Shown here piece by piece: positions 44,661-53,438 of a stretch of DNA of 64,000 nucleotides (positions within the stretch are counted from its first letter, which is position 1; each line of letters begins with the position of its first letter). The notes below the pieces were generated by a model that searched no databases, was not told where the DNA came from, and worked only from the letters and a program-made list of their open reading frames with translations. The stretch is from positions 83,336 through 147,335 of the forward strand of contig NZ_JAAIKO010000017.1 of NCBI RefSeq assembly GCF_016107395.1, given 5' to 3'. Source of the stretch: Streptomyces fildesensis. Lineage in GTDB: Bacteria > Actinomycetota > Actinomycetes > Streptomycetales > Streptomycetaceae. The position numbers were made by a program, and so were the translations under genes.

Positions 44661-44693
44661 ATAGGCCCCGGAACGAGGGGTTCCGGGGCCTAT
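44661..44693 (-). terminator. Hairpin attenuator between precursor peptide and transporter genes
   Basis: ATAGGCCCCGGAA pairs perfectly with TTCCGGGGCCTAT around a 7-base loop (13-bp stem). It sits 80-112 bases after the precursor stop and 38-70 bases before the HlyD start on the same strand. A partial terminator here would give far more peptide message than transporter message. Confidence 0.75.
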
Positions 44694-44772
44694 GTCCAGC
44701 CTTACGATGCGTCAGAAGCACCGCTGGGCCGGGTCTTGCTGACGCTATGACGTCTCGTGGCGAACCTGACGG

Positions 44773-44991
44773 TCAGAGACCGGCGGCCAGACCGTTGACC
44801 TGCGCCGGGAGAAGACCGGTGACCGTCGAGAGCGGCAGCGAGACCGGCAGGACCGACTCGACGGTGCCCACGATGGAGCTGGCCGACAGACCGTCGACGC
44901 CGACACCGACGCCGACACCGCCGGAGACGTTGTCCAGGTCGCTGTCGGCAATTTCGCGGGTCTCGACCTGGGGGGTGAAGTCGTTGCGCAT
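44773..44991 (-). CDS. Double-glycine precursor peptide, cysteine-free core
   Basis: A 72-aa peptide encoded at the head of the NHLP export operon. The leader, residues 1-25, is acidic (QVETREIADSDLDNVSGG) and ends in Gly24-Gly25, the cleavage site for C39 peptidases; DLDNVSGG is a textbook example. The 47-residue core starts VGVGVGVDG and is rich in Gly, Val, Ser and Leu, with two Pro-bounded segments (VLPVSLPLS and GLLPAQVNG). It contains no Cys, Trp, Tyr or Lys, and only one Asp and one Glu. No lanthionine synthase, radical SAM or cyclodehydratase is nearby. AAGGGA precedes the ATG by about 11 bases. It could be an unmodified bacteriocin, a signalling peptide or a surface-active peptide. 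Confidence 0.85.
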   Translation of the reverse strand: MRNDFTPQVETREIADSDLDNVSGGVGVGVGVDGLSASSIVGTVESVLPVSLPLSTVTGLLPAQVNGLAAGL

Positions 44992-45435
44992 GACTTGCGG
45001 TTCCCTTCATAGCGGTGGGGGGTTCATGAATAGTGTCGGCCGGTTCGGCGGAAAGCCGGTCCGGCCGGTTCAACGGTCGTCCGATGCCCGAATAATTCGG
45101 AAATCCGTTTCGCAACTCCCGTATGTCGCAAGACACAACCACGTCAACGCGCCGCCGGGCCACCTTGCCCGTCACAGTGTTTCGGTCGGCGTTTCGGTAC
45201 CGCGAGACGTGCACCGACGGCATTGCCCACCGAATGCCGACGACTTCTTCACATGCCGGAAACGGGCCATTCGCACGGGCCGGTCCTGCCGTCGATCCTG
45301 AACGGACATATCCGCGTTTAGGGTTCGGCGCCCGTCCGGAGCGGCGTGATCCCGCCGGGCCGCTGTGCGTTTTCCGCGTGCGCGCTGTGCAGGATCACCG
45401 GGGGCGGCGGGGTGTCACGGATGGTCGCCGCCGGT
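44992..45435. other. 444-bp promoter region of the peptide-export operon
   Basis: No gene is evident. It contains CCGAAT-A-ATTCGG (45088-45100), about 100 bases before the precursor start, and a direct repeat GTTTCGGT at 45179-45186 and 45191-45198. These lie where an activator such as the adjacent LAL regulator could bind. Confidence 0.5.
45088..45100. promoter_or_regulatory. Palindrome upstream of the peptide operon
   Basis: CCGAAT and ATTCGG separated by one base. It is AT-rich in a very GC-rich region and lies about 97 bases before the precursor's ATG. A plausible operator for the LuxR-type regulator encoded next door, but no consensus is known to me. Confidence 0.4.
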
Positions 45436-48258
45436 TCACCGGGAGTCGGCGAGTGCCGTGGGCATGCCCTGCAGGACCGCGGGAAGCCGGTCGCGTCCGC
45501 CGATGCCGAGTTTCCGGTAGGCGTTGGTGAGATGGATCTCGACGGTGCGCTGCCCCACCGACAGGACCTCGGCGAGCTCCCGGTTGGACTTGCCCTCGGC
45601 GGCGAGCATGGCGGTACGCAGTTCGGCGGCCGTCAGCGCGGCGACTCCGTCCGTGTGCGAGGACTTCGGCGGGCGGCCGCCCGACGCGGACAACTCGATA
45701 CGGGAGCGGGTCGCCAGGTCCTCGCAGCCGCACTCCTCCGCCAGGTCGAGCGCGGCACGCAGCGCCCGTCTGGCCGGCACCGGACGCTTGTCGCGGCTGA
45801 GGGCCGTGCCGTACTCGGCCAGGGACCGTGCGAGCTCGAACCGGTCGGCGGAGCGCTGCAGAACGGAGACCGACTCCTCCAGCGCGGCCAGCCCCTGCGG
45901 CCCGCCGACAGCGGCCCCCAGCGTCCGGAGCGCGACCCCCAGCGGACCGGGCGCACCCCATCGGCGGGCCAGTTCGACCGCCTCCGTGGCCTTGCGGCGC
46001 GCCCCGGCGGTCTCACCGAGCATCAGCAGGGCCGCCGCGCTCTCGGTCTGCCACGCTGCGACGGCGGGGTTCAGCACGTTCCAGGACGGCAGCCGGCGGC
46101 CGGCGGCCAGCAGGTCCCGGAGCCCCTCGGCCGGGTGTCCCGCGACGGCCCGCAGCCGGCCCCGGGCGAGCAACAGGGCGGTGCCGCCCCAGGTCTTCGG
46201 CAGATCGCCGCACAGGTCCGACAGTTCGACCAGGCTCTCCGCCTCGTCGTACGCGCCCAGGTCGACCAGGATCTCCACCCGCCGGGCCAGGAGTTCCACC
46301 GCCGCGCCCGTTCGCCGTGGTGCCCCGCAGCCGATGAGCATCTCGAACGCGATCCGGGCATCCTCGGCCGCGGCGGGCAGCCGGCCGAGCCGGTGGGCGA
46401 CGACACCGCGCAGCGACCGGGCCGCGGCGAGGGCGGGCCGGTGCTGCCAGCGTTCGGCGTGACCGACCATCGCGTCGCAGAATTCGTGGGCCTCCTCGGC
46501 CCGGCCGGCCTGGGCCAGCACCAGGACGCTGCGCAGGATGGGCCGCATCGCGTCGGGGGTGAGGGGCAGGACCATCAACGCCTGCTGGGCGAGGGCCACG
46601 GCGCGGGAGCGGGACCTGCCCGCCCACCCGGTCCGCAGGGCGAGCAGGCTCAGATAGCGCCCGTCGGCCGCGCCGCTCTGGGGGGCCGGCCTGGGCAGAC
46701 GGTGCAGTTGCCTGGCCGCCGACTCGGCGGTCGCCTCGCAGTCGAACCGCAGCTCCACCGAGCAGAGCGCCATGTCGGTGGAGCCGGAACCCGCCTGCGT
46801 GCGGACGAGTTCGACGGCGGCCTCGTGGCGTCCTGTCATGGCGAGCAGCTCCGCCAGCTCCCGCACCACACCCGGCCGGCCCTCCGGCTCGGCCGGAGGG
46901 GAGGAGACCGCGGTCAGATGGCGGATCGCCGCGCCGAAGTCCAGATACCCCTCGGCCCGGCCCAGCGCCCTCAGGAGCGGTACGCGGTCCTCGTCCGGGA
47001 CCGGCTCGCCCAGCGCCCTGGTCAGATACGCGACGGCCATGTCGGGCTCGCCCCGGCCGAGGGCGGATTCGGCGGCATCGCGCAGCACGGCGACCACCCA
47101 CGGTTCGGCCGGTGCGGGGGTCGTCATGAGCTGTTCGACCACCCGGTCCTCCGGGGCGCCGGTGTCCCGCAGGATCCGGGCCGCCGCGCCACGCAGGGTC
47201 CGCAGTTCCGCGAACGGCAGGTGCTGGATCACCGTGCCGCGCAGCAGCGGCTGCGCGAAGGACAGGAACCGGTCCTCCACACGCAGCAGTCCCGCCCGCC
47301 CGAGCGCCGTCGTGACCTCCATGACCACCGGCGGCTCGACACCGCAGACGGCGGCGACGCGGCTCACGTCCGCATCGTCGCCGAGGACGGCGACGGCTCT
47401 GGCGACATCGAGCGCGTACGGCGATATTCGGCGCAGCCGGGCGTGCAGCCGGGAGGCGAGCCGGGGTACCGCGATATCGCCGAGCACGGCTGCCGGGCCG
47501 GCGGTGGGCGTGACCGCCCGGTCCTTCAGGACCTCGGTCAGCTCGGTCACGCACAGCGGGTTGCCGCCGGTCTCGCGCAGGAACGAGGCGACGAACGACG
47601 CGTCCGGCGGGGCGGCCAGGGCGCGTTCGACGAGCGTCGCCACGGCCGGGGCGCCGAGACTCGCCGGGTGCAGCTCCACCGTGCTGACGGCCAGCAGCTC
47701 GTCGAGGGCCGCGGCATCCGTGCAGGGCTCACCGGGGCATACCGTCAGCAGCACCGCGATCCGGGCATGTTCGACACGTTGCGGGAGGGTGCTCAGCCAG
47801 CGCAGCGACTGCCGGTCCAGCCACTGCAGGTCGTCCACCGCCACGAGTACCGGAGCCCGGGACGCCAGATGCGCGAGCCCACGGTGCAGGGCGTAGAGCT
47901 CGGTCAGCGACGCCTCGCCCGCGGGCCTGGTGACCGGCAGCTCCCGGGCCCGGGACACGGAGCCGGCACAGGTGACCAGGCCGGCTTCCACGAGGTCCGG
48001 CAGCACGGGCTCGAACAGTCTGCTCACCAGTCCGAAGGACAGGTCGCGTTCGGCCGAGCTGCCCCGGGCGGTCAGCACGGTGAAGCCGCTCCGCCGGGCG
48101 CGGCGGACCGCGTCGTCGAGCAGAGCCGTCTTCCCCGTCCCGGCACCGGCGCTGACCACCACTACGCGGCCGGCCTCTTCGGCCGCTCCGGCCAGCATCG
48201 CCTCGACCTCGGCGATCTCCGTGTCGCGGCCGACCGGACCTGACGTGGCCGTGTTCAT
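45436..48258 (-). CDS. LAL-type (LuxR-family) AAA transcriptional regulator
   Basis: A 940-aa regulator. An N-terminal STAND-like ATPase has Walker A SAGAGTGKT (36-44) and Walker B VLVAVDDLQWLD near 140. A long alpha-helical, TPR-like middle region follows (repeated ALGRGEPD and RLGRLPAAAEDAR segments). The C-terminal LuxR HTH reads LTAAELRTAMLAAEGKSNRE, then ELAEVLSVGQRTVEIHLTNA. LAL proteins are pathway activators responding to ligands or nucleotides. It lies upstream of the peptide-export operon in the same direction and is the obvious candidate to switch it on. All motifs are intact. Confidence 0.92.
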   Translation of the reverse strand: MNTATSGPVGRDTEIAEVEAMLAGAAEEAGRVVVVSAGAGTGKTALLDDAVRRARRSGFTVLTARGSSAERDLSFGLVSRLFEPVLPDLVEAGLVTCAGSVSRARELPVTRPAGEASLTELYALHRGLAHLASRAPVLVAVDDLQWLDRQSLRWLSTLPQRVEHARIAVLLTVCPGEPCTDAAALDELLAVSTVELHPASLGAPAVATLVERALAAPPDASFVASFLRETGGNPLCVTELTEVLKDRAVTPTAGPAAVLGDIAVPRLASRLHARLRRISPYALDVARAVAVLGDDADVSRVAAVCGVEPPVVMEVTTALGRAGLLRVEDRFLSFAQPLLRGTVIQHLPFAELRTLRGAAARILRDTGAPEDRVVEQLMTTPAPAEPWVVAVLRDAAESALGRGEPDMAVAYLTRALGEPVPDEDRVPLLRALGRAEGYLDFGAAIRHLTAVSSPPAEPEGRPGVVRELAELLAMTGRHEAAVELVRTQAGSGSTDMALCSVELRFDCEATAESAARQLHRLPRPAPQSGAADGRYLSLLALRTGWAGRSRSRAVALAQQALMVLPLTPDAMRPILRSVLVLAQAGRAEEAHEFCDAMVGHAERWQHRPALAAARSLRGVVAHRLGRLPAAAEDARIAFEMLIGCGAPRRTGAAVELLARRVEILVDLGAYDEAESLVELSDLCGDLPKTWGGTALLLARGRLRAVAGHPAEGLRDLLAAGRRLPSWNVLNPAVAAWQTESAAALLMLGETAGARRKATEAVELARRWGAPGPLGVALRTLGAAVGGPQGLAALEESVSVLQRSADRFELARSLAEYGTALSRDKRPVPARRALRAALDLAEECGCEDLATRSRIELSASGGRPPKSSHTDGVAALTAAELRTAMLAAEGKSNRELAEVLSVGQRTVEIHLTNAYRKLGIGGRDRLPAVLQGMPTALADSR

Positions 48259-48809
48259 GGACTACCCATTTCCTGCGGCCGGGCGTCATGACGCGGACGT
48301 GCCGACGAGCGGGCCCGGCAGGGACGGCGTGCCGCGTCGGCGCTCACGCCGTGCGGCTCCCGCCCCGCCGGGGGACGACTGCCTCCTGCTCTGCCCGGTC
48401 GGCCACGCCGTCACCCCCGGCCCTGCTCGTTTGAGGGACCAACCTGGTGCGGACGTTCCTCGTCGGGTCTTCGGCAGTTGAGAGCGAGCATCCCGACCGC
48501 GGCCGGCCATCCATGGGAGCACGACGGACGATCGCCGGGTCGCGCCATGTTCACACACCGCACATCAGAGGGGACGGATCGGATCGGGCGAGGCCCGGCG
48601 GGCCACTGTAGTGGTCCCGGGATCCCGCGGGAGCCGGCGGCCGGAATCGGGCCGTCCGGTTCGGTCGGGCCCCCAGACCGTATCGGCCATCGTTCGGGTT
48701 CGCCATGCCTCAAGTGTTCGATCGGGACACCGCGAGCGGGCTACCGCTCCCCCGCACCCGACCCACAGCCCCCATCAGGCCGATGGGCGGACCGACTTCG
48801 GGCCCGCGC
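48259..48809. other. 551-bp intergenic region upstream of the LAL regulator
   Basis: No convincing gene on either strand; open frames here lack ribosome binding sites and family character. It should hold the LAL promoter and the end of the MFS transcript. I see no strong terminator hairpin in it, although GCCCGGCGGGCC near 48592-48603 is a short palindrome. Confidence 0.45.
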
Positions 48810-50000
48810 TCACGTCGTCGCCCGTTCCGGCCGCCGGAGCAGATAGACGGCCGCGGTCGAGACCAGGACCGCCATGCACGCGATGAACACCAGCCCCGCA
48901 CCCTCCAGACCGATCGGACCGGTCAGCACCCCCACCCCGATCACCGGCACCGAGATACCCGCGTACGCCACCACGAACAGCGTCGAGATCACCGACGCGC
49001 GCCGGTCGGCGGGAGACGCCGCGGCCACCGCGGACAGCGCCCCGCGGAACGCCAGCCCCTGCCCGGCACCACCGACGATCGCGCTCAGCGCCACGAGCAG
49101 GAGCAGGTCCCACCGCAACGCGCCGGCGAGCAGCGCCAGCCCGGCGAAGAGCCCGGCGCAGCCCAGCGGCAGCGATCGCTCCACCCCGACCCGGCCGACC
49201 GCGAGCTGACCTGCGGTCGACGAGAAGAAGGCCAGCGCGACGACCAGCCCGCTCACTGCGTGGTTGTCCACGCCCAGGGACTGCGAGAGGAAAGCGGGGC
49301 TGACCGATGTGAACACCCCGAACAGGGCGAACCCCACGAACGAGGCGATCGCCGCCGGCCCGAACACCGCGCGCACCTGTTGCGGCAGTCCCGGCCGCTG
49401 CGGCCGTACAGCGGCCAGCGGTCGCCGCTCTCGTACGGTCTCGGGAAGGCGCAGCAGCGCGGCCGCCGAGACCGCCACCAGCAGGAGGTGCACGATGAAC
49501 GGCAGGTACAGCGGCCAGGCGGCGTACTGCGCGAGCACTCCGGCGAGCAGCGGGCCGCAGCCGAGTCCACCCATATTGGCGGCCGTCGCCACGAACGTGG
49601 CCCGGGAGGTGCCACCCTCCGGTGCCAGCTCCATCACGTAGGCCGTGGCGGCCCCGGTGAACAGGCCGGCGGAGAGTCCCGAGAACAGCCGGCCGGCATA
49701 GAGCCAGCCCAGCCCCACGGCGCACAGGAAGGAGACGGCGCTCGCCACCGCGAATCCCAGGCCCGCCAGCAGCACCGGCCGCCGGCCCACGACGTCCGAG
49801 GCATTGCCCGCCAGCAGCAGCACACCGATGACCCCGAGGGCGTAGACGGCGTACACGACCGTCACCGTCAGCTCGGAGAACCCGAACTTCTCCTGGTAGA
49901 GACCGTAGAGAGGGGTCGGCAACGTGGTGCCGGCCATGCACACGGCGAACACCGCCCCGCCGAGGAAACACAGGCGCCACCCTTGGCGATCACCGACCAT
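48810..50000 (-). CDS. MFS transporter (12 TM)
   Basis: A 396-aa integral membrane protein with 12 TM segments. TM1-2 reads GGAVFAVCMAGTTLPTPLYG, motif A is GNASDVVGRRPVLLAGLG, and TM5 has the antiporter-like GCGPLLAGVLAQY. It resembles drug-exporter type MFS carriers. I took the ATG at 50000, which leaves a 6-residue N-terminus before TM1; no better start is visible. Its relation to the LAL/peptide system is unknown, although an exporter next to a regulator is common. Confidence 0.85.
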   Translation of the reverse strand: MVGDRQGWRLCFLGGAVFAVCMAGTTLPTPLYGLYQEKFGFSELTVTVVYAVYALGVIGVLLLAGNASDVVGRRPVLLAGLGFAVASAVSFLCAVGLGWLYAGRLFSGLSAGLFTGAATAYVMELAPEGGTSRATFVATAANMGGLGCGPLLAGVLAQYAAWPLYLPFIVHLLLVAVSAAALLRLPETVRERRPLAAVRPQRPGLPQQVRAVFGPAAIASFVGFALFGVFTSVSPAFLSQSLGVDNHAVSGLVVALAFFSSTAGQLAVGRVGVERSLPLGCAGLFAGLALLAGALRWDLLLLVALSAIVGGAGQGLAFRGALSAVAAASPADRRASVISTLFVVAYAGISVPVIGVGVLTGPIGLEGAGLVFIACMAVLVSTAAVYLLRRPERATT

Positions 50001-50217
50001 GCCACCGACGGTAACCGCGCGCCCCGCCCCGGGCCTGCGCGGCAAGACCGACACGCCGCGCCGCCGCACCACTCGGCGGTTGTCAAAGAGTGAGTGGTCG
50101 TGAGTCCCGTGCGGACCGGCCGCGTAGGACCACGTAGCAACCGTCGACGGTGTTGCGGGGCAGCACCGTGCCGGATACCCGTGGGCGTTCTTCGTGATCC
50201 AGCTGGAGGTCAGCGAG

Positions 50218-50427
50218 ATGAGCCACCGACAGGCGAACAAGCGGTCCGAAATCATCGCCGGCACCGCGGCGGCCGTTCTCGCGGCGACCGTGATCCTGCT
50301 CCCCAACGCCGACGCGAGCACCGACCGGCCGCACTCCCCCGCGCCCGCTTCCTCCGGGACGGCCAGTCGCCCGGGAGGCCTAGCCCCGGATGCGGGGACG
50401 GTGGCCCGGCCTGCCAATGGTAGGTAG
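50218..50427 (+). CDS. Small secreted or membrane-anchored protein
   Basis: A 69-aa protein starting MSHRQANKRS. The ATG is preceded by GGAGG at 8 bases. A hydrophobic stretch (IIAGTAAAVLAATVILL) follows a basic N-terminus, then NADAS, which could be a signal-peptidase site. The rest is Ser/Pro/Gly-rich. I recognise no family. It is 33 bases before the next membrane-protein gene and probably co-transcribed with it. Confidence 0.55.
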   Translation: MSHRQANKRSEIIAGTAAAVLAATVILLPNADASTDRPHSPAPASSGTASRPGGLAPDAGTVARPANGR

Positions 50428-50460
50428 CGGCAGGCTGGCCGCACTTGCCTTTGGAGCGCT

Positions 50461-51762
50461 ATGAGCACCCCGCCCGCGACGCCCATGCCCGATCCGCGGG
50501 CAGCCGACCGGACGGGGGGCTCGCGCGCCGGACGGATCGTGAAGAGCACCCTCTCGATCGTGCTGATCACGCTCACCTGCATCCTCGTGCCGGTCTCACT
50601 GATCGCCGTCTGGGTCCACGACATCGCGCTGGACACCGACCGGTACGTCTCCACGGTCGCCCCGCTCGCGGAGAACCCGGCGATCCAGGACGCCGCCGTG
50701 AACCGGATCGGCGAGGCCGTGGGCGTCCGGGTCGACGGCAAGCAGGTCGCCTCCGACCTGGCCGCCTGGCTGGAATCCCAGGGCCTGCCGCCCCGCGCCG
50801 GCGATGCTCTCAAGGCGCTCGGTCCCAAGATCGACGACGCCGCACAGCAGGTCGTCGAAAAAGTGGCGGGCAAGTTCGTGCGGAGCGACAAGTTCGCCAC
50901 CATCTGGACCAACACCAACCGGCGTGCCCACTCCTCCATCGTGCACGCCCTCACCGGCGAAGGGCGCGGTGCGGTCGGCGTCGACGACGGCACCGTCACC
51001 CTTGATGTCGGCGCCGCCGTGGACAGCGTCAAGCAGGAACTCGTCGACTCCGGCCTCGCACCGGCTGCGAAGATCCCCGACGTCGACAAGCAGATGGTGC
51101 TCCTGCAGTCCGACAAGATCGCCAAGGTCCGCGGTGCGGCCCATCTGCTCGACGTCGTCGGGAACTGGCTGCCCGTGCTCACCGCCCTGCTCGGCACCGC
51201 CGGGGTGCTGCTCGCCCGCCGACGCCGCCGCGCACTGGTGACCGTCATGCTCGGCGCCGCCGGCATCTGCCTGATCTTCGCCATCGGCCTCGCCGCCGCC
51301 CGGCACTACTACCTCGACCACCTGCCCGCACAGGTCCAGTCCCCCGCGGCCGCAGCGGTCTTCGACACCCTCCTGCACTTCCTGAAGGTCAGCATCCGCA
51401 CCGCGCTGGTCCTCGGCGTGGTCGTCGCGCTCGGTGCCTACCTGTCCGGCATGGGGCGGCTGCCGCGTGCCGTCCGTGGCGCGGCCGAACGCACAGCGGA
51501 CTCCGCCGCGCGCTGGGGCGCCGCCCACGGAGTGCGTACCGGCCAGGCCGGCACCTTCACGGTGCGCTACCGGAAGTGGCTCACCACCGGCGTGCTGCTG
51601 CTGCTCGCGCTGATCTTCGCCCTCTGGAACCACCCCACGGTGCTCACCGTCCTGCTGCTGGTGCTCATCCTCCTCGCCGTACTCGCCGTACTCGCCCTGC
51701 TGGCCGCGACCGGCCGCACCACCGGCGCGCGCCCGGACGACGCCGGGCATCGAGCAGGCTGA
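50461..51762 (+). CDS. Streptomyces integral membrane protein of unknown function
   Basis: A 433-aa protein. TM1 (LSIVLITLTCILVPVSLIAVW) is followed by a large extracytoplasmic domain (about 50-235) with VSTVAPLAENPAIQDAAVNR and IPDVDKQMVLLQSDK. Then come TM segments near 245, 270, 320 and 395-425; the last two, LLLLALIFALW and VLTVLLLVLILLAVLAVLAL, lie very close together. Similar proteins are widespread in Streptomyces and, to my knowledge, uncharacterised. The extracytoplasmic part could be a binding or assembly domain. No catalytic motif is visible. Confidence 0.75.
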   Translation: MSTPPATPMPDPRAADRTGGSRAGRIVKSTLSIVLITLTCILVPVSLIAVWVHDIALDTDRYVSTVAPLAENPAIQDAAVNRIGEAVGVRVDGKQVASDLAAWLESQGLPPRAGDALKALGPKIDDAAQQVVEKVAGKFVRSDKFATIWTNTNRRAHSSIVHALTGEGRGAVGVDDGTVTLDVGAAVDSVKQELVDSGLAPAAKIPDVDKQMVLLQSDKIAKVRGAAHLLDVVGNWLPVLTALLGTAGVLLARRRRRALVTVMLGAAGICLIFAIGLAAARHYYLDHLPAQVQSPAAAAVFDTLLHFLKVSIRTALVLGVVVALGAYLSGMGRLPRAVRGAAERTADSAARWGAAHGVRTGQAGTFTVRYRKWLTTGVLLLLALIFALWNHPTVLTVLLLVLILLAVLAVLALLAATGRTTGARPDDAGHRAG

Positions 51763-51769
51763 GTCCGTC

Positions 51770-52006
51770 CCACGCCTGGCCCGACCACTGGCCCGAAGCC
51801 TGGCAGTCCTTCCGGAGGAACGAACAGATCACCCGACTCGCATCTGTGGCGCCAAGGCCGAGTCGTACATCGCCCCGGACAACGACACCCCGATCCGCCG
51901 CACCGACCGCGCGGGCCGGCGCTGCCACTGGATCCTGGAGATCCATCTGATCGACGAGCAGCACGGTTTCGGCGGTTTCTACGAGCAGCTGCTCGACCTG
52001 GCGTGA
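51770..52006 (+). pseudogene. Remnant of an unidentified gene with a frameshift
   Basis: Protein-like sequence appears in two frames: AWPDHWPEAWQSFRRNEQIT around 51774-51833, and in another frame RICGAKAESYIAP and DRAGRRCHWILEIHLIDEQH, ending FGGFYEQLLDLA at the TGA of 52004-52006. The two pieces look like parts of one protein joined with a shift or deletion. The GRRCHWILEIH ending is reminiscent of an M24-type (Xaa-Pro peptidase-like) C-terminus, but I am not sure. No start or ribosome binding site is apparent. Confidence 0.5.
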
Positions 52007-52022
52007 CGCCGGTGGTCCTCCC

Positions 52023-53438
52023 TCATGCGCCGGTCGATGCGTCGTGGCTCGTGCGGTGCAGGCGCAGCGGAATCGGGGTGGGGCGCAGGGCCAGGCCGGG
52101 GACCGGGCGGACAGGGGAGCCGGGCAGGGGGTTCAGGTGCCACCGGTCGATGACGGTTGCCAGGGTGAGGGTGGCCTCGGTGAGTCCGAAGTCGTTGCCG
52201 ATGCACTGCCGGGCGCCGGCGGAGAAGGGGATGTACGCCCCGCGCGGCAACCGGCTCGCGGGGGTGGTGAGCCAGCGGTCGGGGTCGAACCGCTCGGGGT
52301 CGGGGAACAGTCCTTCCTGACGGTGCATCTGATAGGGGCTGAAGATCACCGTGGTACCCCTGGGAAGGACCGTGTCGCCGAGTCGGCTGTCCTGAGTCAC
52401 ATTGCGGGTGAAGAGCCAGCCTGGCGGGTACAGACGCAGCGCCTCGGAGATGACGCGGCCGGTCAGCTCCAGCCGCGGCAGGTCGTGCCACTCGGCCGCT
52501 CTGCCGCGCAGGACGGTGTGGACCTCGGCGCGTACGCGCTCCTGGATCCCGGGGTTGCCGGCCAGGAGGTGGCAGGCCCAGGCCATGGTCGATCCGGTGG
52601 TGTCGATGCCCGCCATGAGGAAGGACATGACCTGGTCATGGATCTCGGACAGGGCCAGGCCGTCCGTGCCGTCCTCGTCCGAGCCATCCCGGTCCCCGTC
52701 CCTGTCGTCGTCCCTGGCCTCCAACAGCAGGGACAGCATGTCCTCGTGGCGCTGGCCGCGTCGGCGGTAGTCGCTGATGATCCCGTCGATCGTCGCGTTC
52801 AGTGTGGCCTGGGCCCGCGCGCAGCGCCGGCTCCACGGGGCCAGCTGCCTGCCGAGCGGCGCGAACATGTTCCAGAACCCGGCTTTGACGATGATGTCGA
52901 TGCACCGCACCATCTCCGCGATCGCCGCTTCGTCCGGCCCGGCGGCGAACAGCGTCGCGGTGGCCACCCGCGCCGAGTTCGCGTGCATGCACGAGAAGGC
53001 GTCGATGGTCTGCCCGTCCGTCCATGAGCGGGTCATGGTGTCGATGTGCCCGGTCATCGTCGCGGCGTAGGCCGGCAGGCGATCGCGCCGGAAGGCGGGC
53101 TGCAGCAGGCGTCGCTGGCGCCGGTGAGCCTGGTGGGGACAGGTCACCAGGCCCTCTCCCAGAGTGCGCTTGCTCTGCTCGTAGATCGGTCCGGCCTTGT
53201 CGAAGGTCCGGTCGTCCATCAGCACCCGGTGCACCAGGTCCGGATGGCACACGACCAGGCCGTGCCACGGACCGATGCCGATGCGGACCAGGTCCGCGTG
53301 GGCGGACAGCGAGGTCAGGAACGCCAGCGGATCCTTCATGATGCGCGGCGCGTGGCCCAGGAGCCACCACCTGCCGGGCGCCGTGCCCGTCGTGTAGGCC
53401 TTCGCCTCCTGGTGCCCGCCGTGTGCCGCGCCGGTCAC
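52023..53438 (-). CDS. Cytochrome P450
   Basis: A 471-aa haem monooxygenase. The N-terminal TAPGRWWLLGHAPRIMKDPL and LVRIGIGPWHGLVVCHPDLV resemble bacterial P450s of terpene pathways such as the pentalenene oxygenase type. I-helix AGIDTTGSTMAWA, K-helix SEALRL (ExxR) and the haem loop FSAGARQCIGNDFGL with its Cys are all present. A stretch of Asp/Arg repeats (DDDRDGDRDGSDEDG) in the F-G to H region is unusual. The GTG at 53438 overlaps the stop of a 33-codon reading frame that has a better ribosome binding site, so the true N-terminus is uncertain. It may belong to the radical SAM cluster next door or to terpene chemistry. Confidence 0.9.
   Translation of the reverse strand: MTGAAHGGHQEAKAYTTGTAPGRWWLLGHAPRIMKDPLAFLTSLSAHADLVRIGIGPWHGLVVCHPDLVHRVLMDDRTFDKAGPIYEQSKRTLGEGLVTCPHQAHRRQRRLLQPAFRRDRLPAYAATMTGHIDTMTRSWTDGQTIDAFSCMHANSARVATATLFAAGPDEAAIAEMVRCIDIIVKAGFWNMFAPLGRQLAPWSRRCARAQATLNATIDGIISDYRRRGQRHEDMLSLLLEARDDDRDGDRDGSDEDGTDGLALSEIHDQVMSFLMAGIDTTGSTMAWACHLLAGNPGIQERVRAEVHTVLRGRAAEWHDLPRLELTGRVISEALRLYPPGWLFTRNVTQDSRLGDTVLPRGTTVIFSPYQMHRQEGLFPDPERFDPDRWLTTPASRLPRGAYIPFSAGARQCIGNDFGLTEATLTLATVIDRWHLNPLPGSPVRPVPGLALRPTPIPLRLHRTSHDASTGA

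Noticed and set aside
44745..44951. A 68-codon frame overlapping the precursor peptide in another frame
   Set aside because: Arg/Ser-rich and without leader or ribosome binding site; the 72-aa frame has a textbook double-glycine leader.
45346..48243. A 965-codon open frame opposite the LAL regulator
   Set aside because: Its composition (Gly/Arg/Gln-rich, no domain) is that of a shadow; the minus-strand gene has Walker and LuxR motifs.
48286..48558. A 90-codon minus-strand frame upstream of the LAL gene
   Set aside because: Arg/Pro/Ser-rich with no recognisable ribosome binding site; more likely promoter or leader DNA.
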